NCBI GenBank assembly: GCA_024234265.1
Contig: JACKOM010000008.1
Span: forward strand, 62,001-126,000
Source: Oceanospirillaceae bacterium
GTDB lineage: Bacteria; Pseudomonadota; Gammaproteobacteria; Pseudomonadales; Oceanobacteraceae
Direction: 5' to 3'
Length of the DNA: 64,000 nucleotides
Shown: positions 35,874 to 44,605 of the stretch, one piece after another
Layout of the letters: each line of letters begins with the position of its first letter
How positions within the stretch are numbered: position 1 is the first letter of the stretch
The notes under the pieces: generated by a model
Database searches by the model: none
What the model saw: only the letters and a program-made list of their open reading frames with translations
Told to the model about the DNA's origin: nothing
Translations under genes and position numbers: made by a program

Positions 35874-36813
35874 TACGCAGCCCCAGCTCGTAGGGGTGAG
35901 GATCAAGGTATTTTTGCCCAAGCACATAGGCGCTGGTATCCGGATATTCGTGCAAATGACTTTTCAACAGGGTGAGGGGCACCACCAGAGGAGTTAAACC
36001 TTTGCGGTATTGCTCAATATGCTGGTTGAGTTCCTGTTTCTGGCGGGCATTTATTTTTTCTTTTAAATAACCCTGCAAATGATAGAGCACATTGCTGTGT
36101 TTTTTGCGGGTGGCGAGATGTTTAAGGCCCTGCATAAACACCACAAAATAATCCGCCGCAATATCCGCCAGGGGGCGTGATTTTAAATCCGCTACCATTT
36201 GCCCGAGTTGCTGGTAGGTGGCCACGTGGTGGGCCATCATCAGGTATTTATAACGCACATGAAAATCCAGAAAGGTTTTTTTAGTTAATCCTGTTTGCTG
36301 TAGTGCCTGCCAGTCGGCGTAAGCAAAAACCCGGGTAATAAAATTTTCGCGCAGCATGGCATCGTTTAAACGCCCGGCTTCTTCCATGGGCAACAGTGGG
36401 TTGAGGCGTGCAAATTCTGCGGCATAAATGCCCATGGCGGCTTCGTCGGCGGGATAACCGTTATCGCGGTAAAGTTTGACCCGCTCGTAACCGCAGCTGG
36501 GGGATTTTTGCATCAGAATATAACCACTGATGCCCGCTAATTCGGCGCTTTTTTGCCGGGCATATTCGGTGAGGGGCGCGGTGAAATTCTGTGTGGGGTC
36601 TTCCACCCCTACCGCCTGGGGGCCTGCGCTGCTGGCGATCAGGCGGATGGGCGGGCGTGGTATGCCCATGCCGATGCCCACTTCCGGGCAGACAGGTTTA
36701 AAGCTGAAATACTGGCCGAGCACATCGGTGCAGAAGTGCGAATGTTTGTGGCCGCCGTTGAAACGTACACTTTCACCGAGCAGGCAGGAGCTGATTGCGA
36801 TTTGAATATCCAT
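35863..36813 (-). CDS. DUF523/DUF1722 domain protein (YbgA-like)
   Basis: The 316-residue protein joins DUF523 (SSCLLGESVRFNGGHKH, then MQKSPSCGYERVK; residues ~1-150) to DUF1722 (HVRYKYLMMAHHVATYQQLG; residues ~170-290). Such proteins are a constant partner of photolyase in gammaproteobacteria, but their reaction is not established; the conserved Cys residues suggest a metal or redox centre. A strong ribosome-binding site (GGAGGTGACACC) precedes the ATG. The 3' end overlaps the MerR gene by 11 bp. Some homologues have been linked to tRNA or sulfur chemistry by fold, which I regard as untested here. Confidence 0.9.
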   Translation of the reverse strand: MDIQIAISSCLLGESVRFNGGHKHSHFCTDVLGQYFSFKPVCPEVGIGMGIPRPPIRLIASSAGPQAVGVEDPTQNFTAPLTEYARQKSAELAGISGYILMQKSPSCGYERVKLYRDNGYPADEAAMGIYAAEFARLNPLLPMEEAGRLNDAMLRENFITRVFAYADWQALQQTGLTKKTFLDFHVRYKYLMMAHHVATYQQLGQMVADLKSRPLADIAADYFVVFMQGLKHLATRKKHSNVLYHLQGYLKEKINARQKQELNQHIEQYRKGLTPLVVPLTLLKSHLHEYPDTSAYVLGQKYLDPHPYELGLRNAI

Positions 36814-36845
36814 GGTGTCACCTCCGGGGGATATACGTTTAAATC

Positions 36846-37844
36846 TTATACGGGATCACATGTTTGTATAATTTTTTCAGCGAGCTGCAATGCGCTGATC
36901 AGGGCTCCTTCAACTTTACCCGCGGTGAAAATATCCCCCGCCGCGCCAAAACCAAGTTCGGCCAGCCACAGGCAGCTTTCACTTGCGCTGGCTGGTTGTG
37001 TGCGGGCATATAACCAGCGGTGGGCATAGTGCTCTGCCACCGGCATGTGCTGGCCTGTGATTTCCTCAACGGCCTGCCAGACAAGTTGCGCCAGCTCGGT
37101 TTTATCCACCTCAAGGTGTTTTTGGGAAAAGGCCGCCGTGCATTGCACGCTGATGATGCTGTCACCGTCGCGCCCGGGTTTACTGTTCTCGTGGCAGATG
37201 AAGTCCAGCAGCGGGTGACCCTGCAGGGAGATACTTACATGGCGGCATGGCCAGGGCTGCGCCAGGCGATAACCCAGTGCCCAGCAGGGGGCGTAATGGG
37301 CATCCGGCAGATGTGGCGTAATGTGCCGGGCAAGTTCAGGCTCAAGGTTCAGCAGATGCTGCAACTGGGGCAGTGGCAGGGTGCTGATCAGCAATGGTGC
37401 GGTGTAACGCCGCCCGCTCGCCAGGCTGACTTGCCATATGCCTTCTTGCCGGCAGATATGGGTAACGGGCTGGCCGCAGTCTAGTTCAAGATTTTCACTT
37501 AAACCCCGGCTCAGGGCTGACATACGTGGTTGGCCTACAAACCGGGCCGCGCCCGTGTGTGTTTGCCACTGGCCGTGCTGCCAGTGGACAAATTCACCCT
37601 GCCAGGGTGCCAGCCATCCCGCTTCCAGCCACTGTTGTGTGTGGGCCTGCATGTGTGTACTGCTCGCGGTGATGTACTGCGCCCCCATATCAAACTGCCA
37701 GCCATCCAGGCGTTTACTGGCCAGGCGCCCCCCGGGGCCGCGGGCTTTATCGAGCAGGGTGACACGGTAACCTGTGCTCTGCAGTTGCCGGGCGGCGATC
37801 AGGCCGGCCATGCCGGCACCGAGTATGAGAATGTCCTGTTGCAT
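36846..37844 (-). CDS. Renalase-like FAD/NAD(P)-binding protein (COG3380)
   Basis: The 332-residue flavoprotein begins with ILILGAGMAGLIAARQL, then TLLDKARGPGGRLASKR and FDMGAQYIT, the signature of the renalase-like branch. The C-terminal GAAGDIFTAGKVEGALISAL closes the FAD site. Bacterial renalase relatives oxidise off-form nicotinamide cofactors; whether this one does is unknown. It is the first gene of the minus-strand operon and starts 32 bp before the next. Its Shine-Dalgarno (AAGG) lies inside the right-hand arm of the TTGTACA inverted repeat, so an operator-bound protein would sit directly at its start. Confidence 0.88.
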   Translation of the reverse strand: MQQDILILGAGMAGLIAARQLQSTGYRVTLLDKARGPGGRLASKRLDGWQFDMGAQYITASSTHMQAHTQQWLEAGWLAPWQGEFVHWQHGQWQTHTGAARFVGQPRMSALSRGLSENLELDCGQPVTHICRQEGIWQVSLASGRRYTAPLLISTLPLPQLQHLLNLEPELARHITPHLPDAHYAPCWALGYRLAQPWPCRHVSISLQGHPLLDFICHENSKPGRDGDSIISVQCTAAFSQKHLEVDKTELAQLVWQAVEEITGQHMPVAEHYAHRWLYARTQPASASESCLWLAELGFGAAGDIFTAGKVEGALISALQLAEKIIQTCDPV

Positions 37845-37848
37845 GTCG

Positions 37849-37882
37849 AACCTTGTACAGGGTGAGTAACTTGTACAAGGTT
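37849..37882. promoter_or_regulatory. Inverted repeat with two TTGTACA-type sites before the light/lipid operon
   Basis: Arms aaccttgtaca (37849-37859) and tgtacaaggtt (37872-37882) are exact complements 12 bp apart. TGTACA fits the TnTACA core reported for CarA/CarH/LitR-type MerR operators. The site lies at positions -5 to -38 from the renalase-like start codon and could also affect the divergent epimerase gene. It is the best candidate operator for the MerR protein of the operon. Confidence 0.6.
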
Positions 37883-38059
37883 TACGCGACTTAACCCAGG
37901 CTGGTTCACCGCTGCGCGAAATATTTTCATGGCGTAATTGGCGGGCAACAAATAACGCCCAGCCACTATGCTCAGGGTGACGGACCTGTTGTGATCGCAG
38001 ATGTGCTCTGAACAGGTTCCGCTTGCGTAACAGCCATAATAAATACCGGGGAAGTCGCT

Positions 38060-38941
38060 ATGCGCATTCTGATTACCGGCGGCACGGGTTTTATTGGCCG
38101 CCATCTGTTACCCCGCCTGCAGGCGGATCACCACGAGTTAGTTCTGTTTACCCGCGATGCGCAGCGTGCACGGCGGCTTTTTCCCATGGCGCAGTGCATA
38201 GAGCGCTGGCACGACTTACATGGCCGGGTGGATGCGGTGATTAATCTTGCCGGTGAAGGTATTGCCGATCGCCCCTGGAACGAGAAACGCAAACAGCAGC
38301 TGCGTGACAGCCGTATCGCCCTGAGCCAGGGCATGGTGATACGTCTTGGGCAAATTCAGCAGGTGCCGGCTGTGGTATTGCAGGGCTCGGCCATAGGTTA
38401 TTACGGCAGCAGCGGCCCTGCGGTGAGTGAGTCCGATGCAGCCGGGCAGGATTTTGCGGCACGTCTGTGTGCCGACTGGGAGGCCGTGGTGCAGCCCCTC
38501 GTGGCAGCCGGCAGCCGGGTGTGTTATCTGCGCACCGGGGTTGTGCTGGGTAACGACGGAGGCATGTTAAAACGCATGTTATTGCCTTTCCGCCTTGGCT
38601 TGGGTGGGCGCTTAGGTAACGGCCAGCAGATGCTGAGCTGGATACATATAGAGGATTGGGTGGCCGCGGCATTACATCTGTTAGGCCATGACCAGCTGGA
38701 TGGGCCGTTCAACCTGTCAGCCGGTGCCGTCAGTAATGCGCAGTTCACTAAAGCCCTGGCCAGGGCGGTGCATCGCCCGGCATTTATGCATGTACCTGCA
38801 GCATTTTTGCGGATATTTCTGGGTGATATGTCCCAGTTACTGCTGAAGGGGCGTGAAGTGGTACCCGTGCACCTCAAAAAAAGCGGTTACAGTGTGCTGT
38901 TCACGTCACTGGATGATGCTTTGGCGCACCTTGTCCGGTAA
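38060..38941 (+). CDS. TIGR01777 family NAD-dependent epimerase-like protein (YfcH/SDR39U1)
   Basis: This 293-residue extended SDR starts with ILITGGTGFIGRHLLPRL and has VINLAGEGIADRPWNEKRKQ, the signature of the TIGR01777 group. It also has a GYYGS segment, an RTGVVLG block and a C-terminal DUF1731-type tail ending in the HLKKSGY region. The function of the group is unknown. It is divergent from the renalase-like gene with a 215-bp intergenic region holding the TTGTACA inverted repeat. Homologues often lie near photolyase genes, so it may belong to the same light response. The start is supported by GGGGAAG upstream. Confidence 0.9.
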   Translation: MRILITGGTGFIGRHLLPRLQADHHELVLFTRDAQRARRLFPMAQCIERWHDLHGRVDAVINLAGEGIADRPWNEKRKQQLRDSRIALSQGMVIRLGQIQQVPAVVLQGSAIGYYGSSGPAVSESDAAGQDFAARLCADWEAVVQPLVAAGSRVCYLRTGVVLGNDGGMLKRMLLPFRLGLGGRLGNGQQMLSWIHIEDWVAAALHLLGHDQLDGPFNLSAGAVSNAQFTKALARAVHRPAFMHVPAAFLRIFLGDMSQLLLKGREVVPVHLKKSGYSVLFTSLDDALAHLVR

Positions 38942-39106
38942 ACCATGTGGTAAGTTTTGCAAGGAAGCCGGATATAAAGAGGCGGGTTGTATTAGCCTTT
39001 TTCGTCATATATGACAGTGCTTTAAGTATTTGTACGATATTTGGGTGCGCCGCTTTGCAATCCCTAAAAATGCCGTCTAGATAATAATTACAACAGGACA
39101 ATTTTT

Positions 39107-39457
39107 ATGATGAATATTGGCGGTGGTATGAGCTTAAGTAAACAACAGCATGGCCAGGTACTTTTCCAGTTTGATGCTTCTTACGAGGTGAGTTACGTTA
39201 ATTATTACCGTGGTAATGAACTGGCTGATCCACAGCTGATTATTACCCTTGAAAAAGGTCACGAAAGGCAGACCTTTGCATTTACTAATCCCCATTTTAA
39301 TGACGTTGACCGTAATTTAATTTCCGCCAAAGGTTTATACGTGGCGGCGGTTAAACAAAATCCTTTTGGTCAGAATCAGGTAGAGGTAGGCGATTTAAAA
39401 GATGGCCTGGCTTATTTCACTGCCCGCAATGTTAAAAACATCACGCCGACCGCGTGA
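39107..39457 (+). CDS. Small hypothetical protein
   Basis: This 116-residue protein has no signal peptide or membrane segment and I do not recognise a family. It is polar and probably beta-rich (VLFQFDASYEVSYVNYYRG; PQLIITLEKG). Two in-frame ATGs start it back to back, with AGGA 9 nt upstream. A possible inner start at Met8 gives MSLSKQQHG. It stands alone, with a 165-bp upstream region and a perfect terminator downstream, so it is a monocistronic unit and likely real. Nothing in the context says what it does. Confidence 0.65.
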   Translation: MMNIGGGMSLSKQQHGQVLFQFDASYEVSYVNYYRGNELADPQLIITLEKGHERQTFAFTNPHFNDVDRNLISAKGLYVAAVKQNPFGQNQVEVGDLKDGLAYFTARNVKNITPTA

Positions 39458-39477
39458 ATTATCGCCGGGAGGCGAAA

Positions 39478-39506
39478 CAAAGCCGCGTTTAACGCGGCTT
39501 TTTTTA
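39478..39506 (+). terminator. Terminator after the 116-aa gene
   Basis: A perfect 11-bp complementary stem (aaagccgcgtt / aacgcggcttt) is followed by a long T-run. Confidence 0.92.
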
Positions 39507-39632
39507 TGCCTGTGATTTGCCAGGGGTGATTCAACTCGTGTTAGTTGGCTAGGGAACCTGGGATTATGCGGGGTTTAAATGCTTCAGCGGGAAATGGCAG
39601 GGCAGAAACTATCGGCATGTGTTACATGTATT

Positions 39633-42437
39633 TCAGAGTTTAAATATACGTTCCAGGGGCAGGGGGTGGCTGATGTGATAACCCTGGGCAAAATCCACCT
39701 GCATATCGTGCAGCAGGTTAAGAATTTCTTCATTTTCCACAAACTCTGCCACGGTTTTCAGGCCAAAGGCTTTGGCCACATCCACAATGGCTTTAACCAG
39801 GGTTTGATTGTCATGGTCAAAATGCAGGTTGCGGATAAAACTGCCATCAATTTTAACCTGATTAAACGGGAAGTGTTTTAAATAATAAATAGATGAAAAA
39901 CCAACGCCAAAATCATCCAGGGCTATTTGTACACCAAATTGTTTTAATTCCTGCATAACCTGTGTGGTGAGGGCAACATCCTGAATGGCGGCGGTTTCAG
40001 TGATTTCACAGATTAATTTTTGAGGGTCAACCCTGTGCAGGCTGAGTAGCTGGCGGATACGCCCCACTAATGCGGGTCGCTGGAATGATATGCCCGATAC
40101 GTTAACGCTGAATTTGGCATTTTTCCCCAGCTCTGTAAGACGGGCAATATCTTTAATGACCTGCTCCATAATCAGCATGTCGAGTTCAAAGATATTTTTT
40201 GAGCGCTCTGCGGCATGAATTAAGGCGGCAGGGGCGAGGATTTTATCTCCGTCAGGAATGCGCAGCAGGGCTTCATAATGGCACACGCATTTCTGTTTTA
40301 TATCGAAAATTGGCTGGTAATAAATCAGTACTTCGTGGCTATCGATAATTTCACGGATTTTTTGATTCCAGTACACACGGGTTTCGGTTTCTTTATGGCC
40401 GCCACTGCTTTCTTCATAGAGTGAACAGCGATTACGCCCTGCTTCTTTGGCCTGATACATGGCAAGATCGGCGTTGGCTAAGAGGGTTTTCAGATTATTG
40501 CCGTGGTCAGGATAGAGAGCGACACCAATACTGGCGCTGACATGTAACAGGCGGCCATTGATGTTTTCAGTTACGGCATTTACCGCCTGGCAGAAGCGAT
40601 CTGCGCTGACCATGGCATCGCCGGCATTACTTTCTTTGAGAATCACCGCAAATTCATCACCCCCCAAGCGGGCAATGATGTCACTTTCCCGCGCGCTTTT
40701 GCGCAGGGCGCGGCTGACTTTTTTCAGAATTTCATCGCCAGCGTGGTGGCCATGGATATCATTTATATCTTTGAAGTTATCCAGGTCAAAAAAGAGTAAT
40801 GCACTGATGTGTTGGTAACGGTGCGAGGTGGCAATAACTTGCTCAACTTCTTCGGTAAAACGGCGGCGGTTATATAAACCCGTGAGTGGATCATGGCTGG
40901 CTAACCAACCGAGATGCTCTTCAATACGTTTACGGTCGGAAATATCCAATGCAATCGAAACAATTTTGTGGCTGTTGTTATTACGTGATGGCAGGCTGGA
41001 GTGATACCAGGCCAGATAAAAAATCTCGCCATGTTTATTTTTAAGCTGGCTGTGGTGGTTGTAGTGTGAAACACGACCTTCAATAACATCAAAAAGATGG
41101 TTTTTTATTTCGGTGTATTCCTGTTCATCAAATAATACTGAGATGGGCTTGCCCTGCAGCTCTTTCTGGCGATAGCCGGTCAGCCAGTTCCCATAACGGT
41201 TGATAAGATGAATGTTGCCATCTTTATCTAATGTGATGATCAGCGCCTGGGCGGTGTTGATCAGAATTTCAATAAATTGCTTTTCTTCACTCAGGGCGGA
41301 TTTTTGAGCTTCCAGTGCGTTGGTATGTTGGGTTACGTCCTGGTCGTATTTGCGTAGCTGACGGGCGAGTTTTTGCGCTGAAAATAACACGACGTCTGTT
41401 TCGTCGGTAAAAAAACGATATTTGATTTCATGGGGGAATTCAGCAAGAAATGCCGCATATTCCCGGCTAAGACTTGGAAGTCTGTGGGTGATGGAGCGTA
41501 AACGGTTAAGGGGGCCCCATAAAATTAACATCAGGAATACTTCTGAAAAGATAATGGCTAGGATGCTTAACCCAATGCTACTGGCCAGCGCTTCACGCTG
41601 TTGTCGGATAAAATGGGTTATCTCAGAAATGTAGATAAAATAAATTTTTTCTGGCGAACGTCTGTCAATATAAAGAGTGACAATAAGTTCGTAATTGTGG
41701 TTGTTGTTCTTAAACGTGATGGTTTTGCTACTGATGTTGTCGATGACGTTTTTGCTGGCTATTAGGCTGATGTCTTTGCGGAATGTTTCCCAGCCAGTGA
41801 ATGCGGCTATTTCGTTTGACCAGTCATGTTTGTTTTGATTGTGATAAATAATACCTATGTCAGATGTCATTAGCTCCTTGTAGTTGAGTAACATGGGAGC
41901 AAGATTGGTCGCAAACAAAACAATGCCTATGGCCTTGCCATCCGTAAAAATAGGTACGACTGTATGCAGGGCGCATTGTTCAGGGCAGGCGATATAGTGC
42001 ATGAAGTTGCCTGTTTGTATGCTGGCATTTAGTGTTTCACTACGGATTTCTGCGTTACCCCATTGGGCTATGGGATTTGATTTTGTGTCAAAAAAGATTG
42101 CAGCACTCATGCCGATATCCAGCTGCAGCTGAAACCAATAGGGGTTGAATGCGTCCTGGAGTTTTGTTGCGTTACGCTGTTCTAATGCAGGAATAATATT
42201 TTTGTAAATGAAGATGGTTTTGCCGAAATTTTCGTGCACAATTTTTTGTTGTTGAATGGATTCTTCTGTTTCGCGTATTAAGTCACGTTTATGTGCGTCA
42301 CGCTGCATTTTTTGCTGGGCAATAATGTTGTGTTGACTGATTGCGATAAAAGAAGATCCAAAAAATATCAGCACGGCGCTGGTGATAATAAATGCCTGCC
42401 ATTTAAGGCTAAAAAATACACCGCTACGCAAGCCCAT
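39633..42437 (-). CDS. Membrane-bound PAS-GGDEF-EAL c-di-GMP enzyme
   Basis: The 934-residue protein has an N-terminal membrane segment (FIITSAVLIFFGSSFIAI), a periplasmic sensor region to about residue 285, and a second membrane segment (LSILAIIFSEVFLMLILW). A HAMP/coiled-coil linker, a PAS domain (about 385-505), GGDEF (RLGGDEFAVI, about 590) and an EAL domain (YEALLR, DDFGVGFSS, KIDGSFI) follow. The GGDEF active site and EAL catalytic signatures look intact, so both synthesis and hydrolysis of c-di-GMP are possible. Its start overlaps the stop of the porin-like gene (TAATG). It is the last gene of a three-gene unit whose first product is a PstS-like protein. Confidence 0.92.
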   Translation of the reverse strand: MGLRSGVFFSLKWQAFIITSAVLIFFGSSFIAISQHNIIAQQKMQRDAHKRDLIRETEESIQQQKIVHENFGKTIFIYKNIIPALEQRNATKLQDAFNPYWFQLQLDIGMSAAIFFDTKSNPIAQWGNAEIRSETLNASIQTGNFMHYIACPEQCALHTVVPIFTDGKAIGIVLFATNLAPMLLNYKELMTSDIGIIYHNQNKHDWSNEIAAFTGWETFRKDISLIASKNVIDNISSKTITFKNNNHNYELIVTLYIDRRSPEKIYFIYISEITHFIRQQREALASSIGLSILAIIFSEVFLMLILWGPLNRLRSITHRLPSLSREYAAFLAEFPHEIKYRFFTDETDVVLFSAQKLARQLRKYDQDVTQHTNALEAQKSALSEEKQFIEILINTAQALIITLDKDGNIHLINRYGNWLTGYRQKELQGKPISVLFDEQEYTEIKNHLFDVIEGRVSHYNHHSQLKNKHGEIFYLAWYHSSLPSRNNNSHKIVSIALDISDRKRIEEHLGWLASHDPLTGLYNRRRFTEEVEQVIATSHRYQHISALLFFDLDNFKDINDIHGHHAGDEILKKVSRALRKSARESDIIARLGGDEFAVILKESNAGDAMVSADRFCQAVNAVTENINGRLLHVSASIGVALYPDHGNNLKTLLANADLAMYQAKEAGRNRCSLYEESSGGHKETETRVYWNQKIREIIDSHEVLIYYQPIFDIKQKCVCHYEALLRIPDGDKILAPAALIHAAERSKNIFELDMLIMEQVIKDIARLTELGKNAKFSVNVSGISFQRPALVGRIRQLLSLHRVDPQKLICEITETAAIQDVALTTQVMQELKQFGVQIALDDFGVGFSSIYYLKHFPFNQVKIDGSFIRNLHFDHDNQTLVKAIVDVAKAFGLKTVAEFVENEEILNLLHDMQVDFAQGYHISHPLPLERIFKL

Positions 42438-43624
42438 TAGAAGGTCCAGTTAATCTGGCTGGCATAATAATGCCATTTTTGAACAGCATCGTCGCGATCA
42501 AGGCCCAGCCATGCGCTGCCATTAACTTCATGCACTTCGATTTTAAACTGCAGGTTATAGGGCAGAAAAATACGTATGCCTGCCGCTATATCTCGGGTTG
42601 TGGCGTTAGTAAGGTCTTCATCTTTGCTGATGATTTTAAAGTATTCATATTGTGTGAAGCAGGTGATGGTGATGCTGCAGGCGTAATTCATGTGCAGGTA
42701 ACCTGCCAGTTGCTGTGAGCGTATTTTTTGAGTGCCATTGATTTGCAATGTGTTTGGATTGATATCGGGCACTATGTCGAGATATTCCACCTGTGGACGA
42801 AATATCTCGCTGATTAAATTAAAACTACCAAAAGTTTTTTCCAGTGAAACACCGAAACTGGACGCTGCCATTGAGCCGTCAACCGGAATGGCAATGGAGG
42901 ATGATGGGCCTGTAGGAATCACAAAATCGCCCTGATAATCCCAGCTCAGATAGATACCGGAAAGTGCCACGCGATAATCCAGCGCGCTTTCATTGGCAAT
43001 GCGGAAAAAATAAGCATTTTTTCCATCGCCGCTGCCACTGAGAAGTTGTGAGGGTAAAAACGCACGGATTTCATTTTTATCCGATCTTGGTTTTGCGATG
43101 CCGATTTCACTGGTCCATACGGAAGCGGGCTCAATTAGCTCCAGCTTGAAGCTTGCACCATCTTCTGCAAATACACTTTTACGCAGGCGATCGTAATAAA
43201 TGGAGTAGGGGACAAACACAGTGGGACGAAGATGGGCAACGTCGCGCACATCATTAAAGAGTCCATAACTTTGAATCACGCGGCCAAGCCTTGCGCTGGC
43301 ACGGATATTATCTTTTTGCAGGGGGCTGTATTCGATAAAACCATAGTCCAGTTCGATATTATTGCTGGTTTGTTCGCCTGCTTCATGGCTCACGATTTGC
43401 CCGGCAAAACTGAACGAATCTGAAAAACGCTGGTGGTAATTTAAACCAAAGTCGCGGATGTCAGTGGCGATATTATCGTCGCTGTTGCCGATAAAATCGT
43501 TGTCATCACTATACAGAGCACTCTGTTGGGCAAAACCATGCAAATTGCCCGGCGGTGTTGCCAATACCTGACTTGCCTGACAAAGCAGGCTAAGGCTTAA
43601 CAGGTAAAAACTTGACCTGATCAT
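42437..43624 (-). CDS. Porin-like outer-membrane protein
   Basis: The ~395-residue protein has a Sec signal peptide (MIRSSFYLLSLSLLCQASQVLA) and then a beta-barrel-type sequence: short alternating strands, LGRVIQSYGLFNDVRD early on, and the C-terminal aromatic strand ending INWTF. It has no TonB plug. I do not recognise a characterised relative. ATG 43624 overlaps the end of the PstS-like gene by 35 bp, and its stop overlaps the GGDEF-EAL start. This fixed trio suggests the outer-membrane protein and the small binding protein feed a signal to the c-di-GMP enzyme. Confidence 0.78.
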   Translation of the reverse strand: MIRSSFYLLSLSLLCQASQVLATPPGNLHGFAQQSALYSDDNDFIGNSDDNIATDIRDFGLNYHQRFSDSFSFAGQIVSHEAGEQTSNNIELDYGFIEYSPLQKDNIRASARLGRVIQSYGLFNDVRDVAHLRPTVFVPYSIYYDRLRKSVFAEDGASFKLELIEPASVWTSEIGIAKPRSDKNEIRAFLPSQLLSGSGDGKNAYFFRIANESALDYRVALSGIYLSWDYQGDFVIPTGPSSSIAIPVDGSMAASSFGVSLEKTFGSFNLISEIFRPQVEYLDIVPDINPNTLQINGTQKIRSQQLAGYLHMNYACSITITCFTQYEYFKIISKDEDLTNATTRDIAAGIRIFLPYNLQFKIEVHEVNGSAWLGLDRDDAVQKWHYYASQINWTF

Positions 43625-44012
43625 CACTCACCTTCTTGTCACTGTATCCAATGGCGCCGGGGGTCTGTGCTACGGCCCGGAGCATTTCTTGGGGTGTGTT
43701 AAAACTTTGCGGACGCTCAGCCTGGCCACTGAAAACAAGGCGGTCCCACAACTGATCGAGTTGGCTTGGGTATACCTTTAATAATTCCTGGCAAAACTGG
43801 GGGTGCAGGGATTGCGGACTGTCGCTGAGGCGGAAAACTGTAATGGGGGTGCCATCAGGCCAGTGACGTTGTTGCAGGGTATAAATTGCGCGCAGTTGCA
43901 GCAGGCTGATGTCTTGCTGGTGTACGGAGGGATTCGTAACCACGCTCACGCTGTGGCATGGGCTGCCCAAGAGCGAAAAAAACAGAAAAATGCTGATGAT
44001 CAGTTTGCCCAT
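43590..44012 (-). CDS. Small PstS-like periplasmic binding protein
   Basis: The 140-residue protein has a signal peptide (LIISIFLFFSLLGSPCHS) and matches the small phosphate-ABC-binding-protein-like family: NPSVHQQDISLLQLRAIYTLQQRHWPDG, then ITVFRL and the end PGAIGYSDKKV. Full-length PstS is about twice this size, so it is a single-lobe relative and probably not a transporter part; no pst permease genes are near. In related bacteria such proteins occur in front of sensor kinases or diguanylate cyclases. It begins the three-gene minus-strand unit and overlaps the porin-like gene. Confidence 0.82.
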   Translation of the reverse strand: MGKLIISIFLFFSLLGSPCHSVSVVTNPSVHQQDISLLQLRAIYTLQQRHWPDGTPITVFRLSDSPQSLHPQFCQELLKVYPSQLDQLWDRLVFSGQAERPQSFNTPQEMLRAVAQTPGAIGYSDKKVSDDQVKFLPVKP

Positions 44013-44093
44013 ATCGATCTTATCTGCAGCGTCTGGACTGAGTGTAGTTCAAAGAAGCGCTGATGTGGCAGGGTGGTGGCATATGCCACCCGA

Positions 44094-44510
44094 TCAGTGC
44101 AGTTGAAGAACTAACGCTGCTTTTTCGCAATAGTCCTTTTCTTTAACATCATTTTTTTGCTTGGATTGATCTGATCGTATCCATGTGTAGCTGGTCGGGG
44201 AGCCTTTGCAGATATTCAAGCCGAGCACGGTATTTTGTGAGCGCACAAAAAGGTTCATGGTCACTTCACCGCGACCGTTAGTGCGCAAATGCATTTTTTT
44301 CGGGGAGAGGGTGTAGGACTTTATGCCTTTTTTGCCGGTGACATTAATGGATTTACCCCGAGGTGCGTTAACCCATTCGGCGTCATCGCGAATTTCGATA
44401 CTGGTCCAGTTACTGTCGGACGATACCAGTAGTTCGTAAATTTGCTCTTCTGCCATGGCATTGGTTGCGACCATGAGCAACGCGGGCACTAAAAAAGTGA
44501 GAATGCGCAT
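44094..44510 (-). CDS. Small secreted protein of unknown function
   Basis: The 138-residue precursor has a Sec signal peptide (MRILTFLVPALLMVATNAMA). The mature ~118-residue protein is polar, with two Cys residues (NICKGS, KDYCEKA) that could form a disulfide in the periplasm. No family is recognised. Its ribosome-binding site GGAAAGG sits inside a perfect 11-bp inverted repeat just before the ATG, so translation may depend on opening a hairpin. It is a separate unit from the PstS-like gene (81-bp gap). Confidence 0.65.
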   Translation of the reverse strand: MRILTFLVPALLMVATNAMAEEQIYELLVSSDSNWTSIEIRDDAEWVNAPRGKSINVTGKKGIKSYTLSPKKMHLRTNGRGEVTMNLFVRSQNTVLGLNICKGSPTSYTWIRSDQSKQKNDVKEKDYCEKAALVLQLH

Positions 44511-44514
44511 ACGT

Positions 44515-44559
44515 TAACCTTTCCTTGGATACGACTTGGTTTAACCATAGGAAAGGTTA
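44515..44559 (-). promoter_or_regulatory. Hairpin that sequesters the Shine-Dalgarno of the 138-aa gene
   Basis: Arms taacctttcct (44515-44525) and aggaaaggtta (44549-44559) are exact complements with a 23-nt loop. In the minus-strand transcript the 3' arm contains AGGAAAGG, the ribosome-binding site, and ends 4 nt before the AUG. This geometry fits a translational switch such as an RNA thermometer or protein-bound hairpin. Confidence 0.6.
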
Positions 44560-44561
44560 TG

Positions 44562-44604
44562 AAAACCGTCAAATCACGTATTAAAGCGTGATCTGACGGT
44601 GGGT
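44562..44604 (-). terminator. Terminator after the PIN-PhoH gene
   Basis: A 14-bp stem with one mismatch (accgtcaaatcacg at 44565-44578 with 44587-44600) and an 8-nt loop is followed on the minus strand by T residues. It starts right after the PhoH stop codon. Confidence 0.75.
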
Positions 44605-44605
44605 T

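Noticed and set aside
43590..44012. Phosphate transporter PstS
   Set aside because: Only half the length of PstS and no pst permease genes nearby; better called PstS-like.
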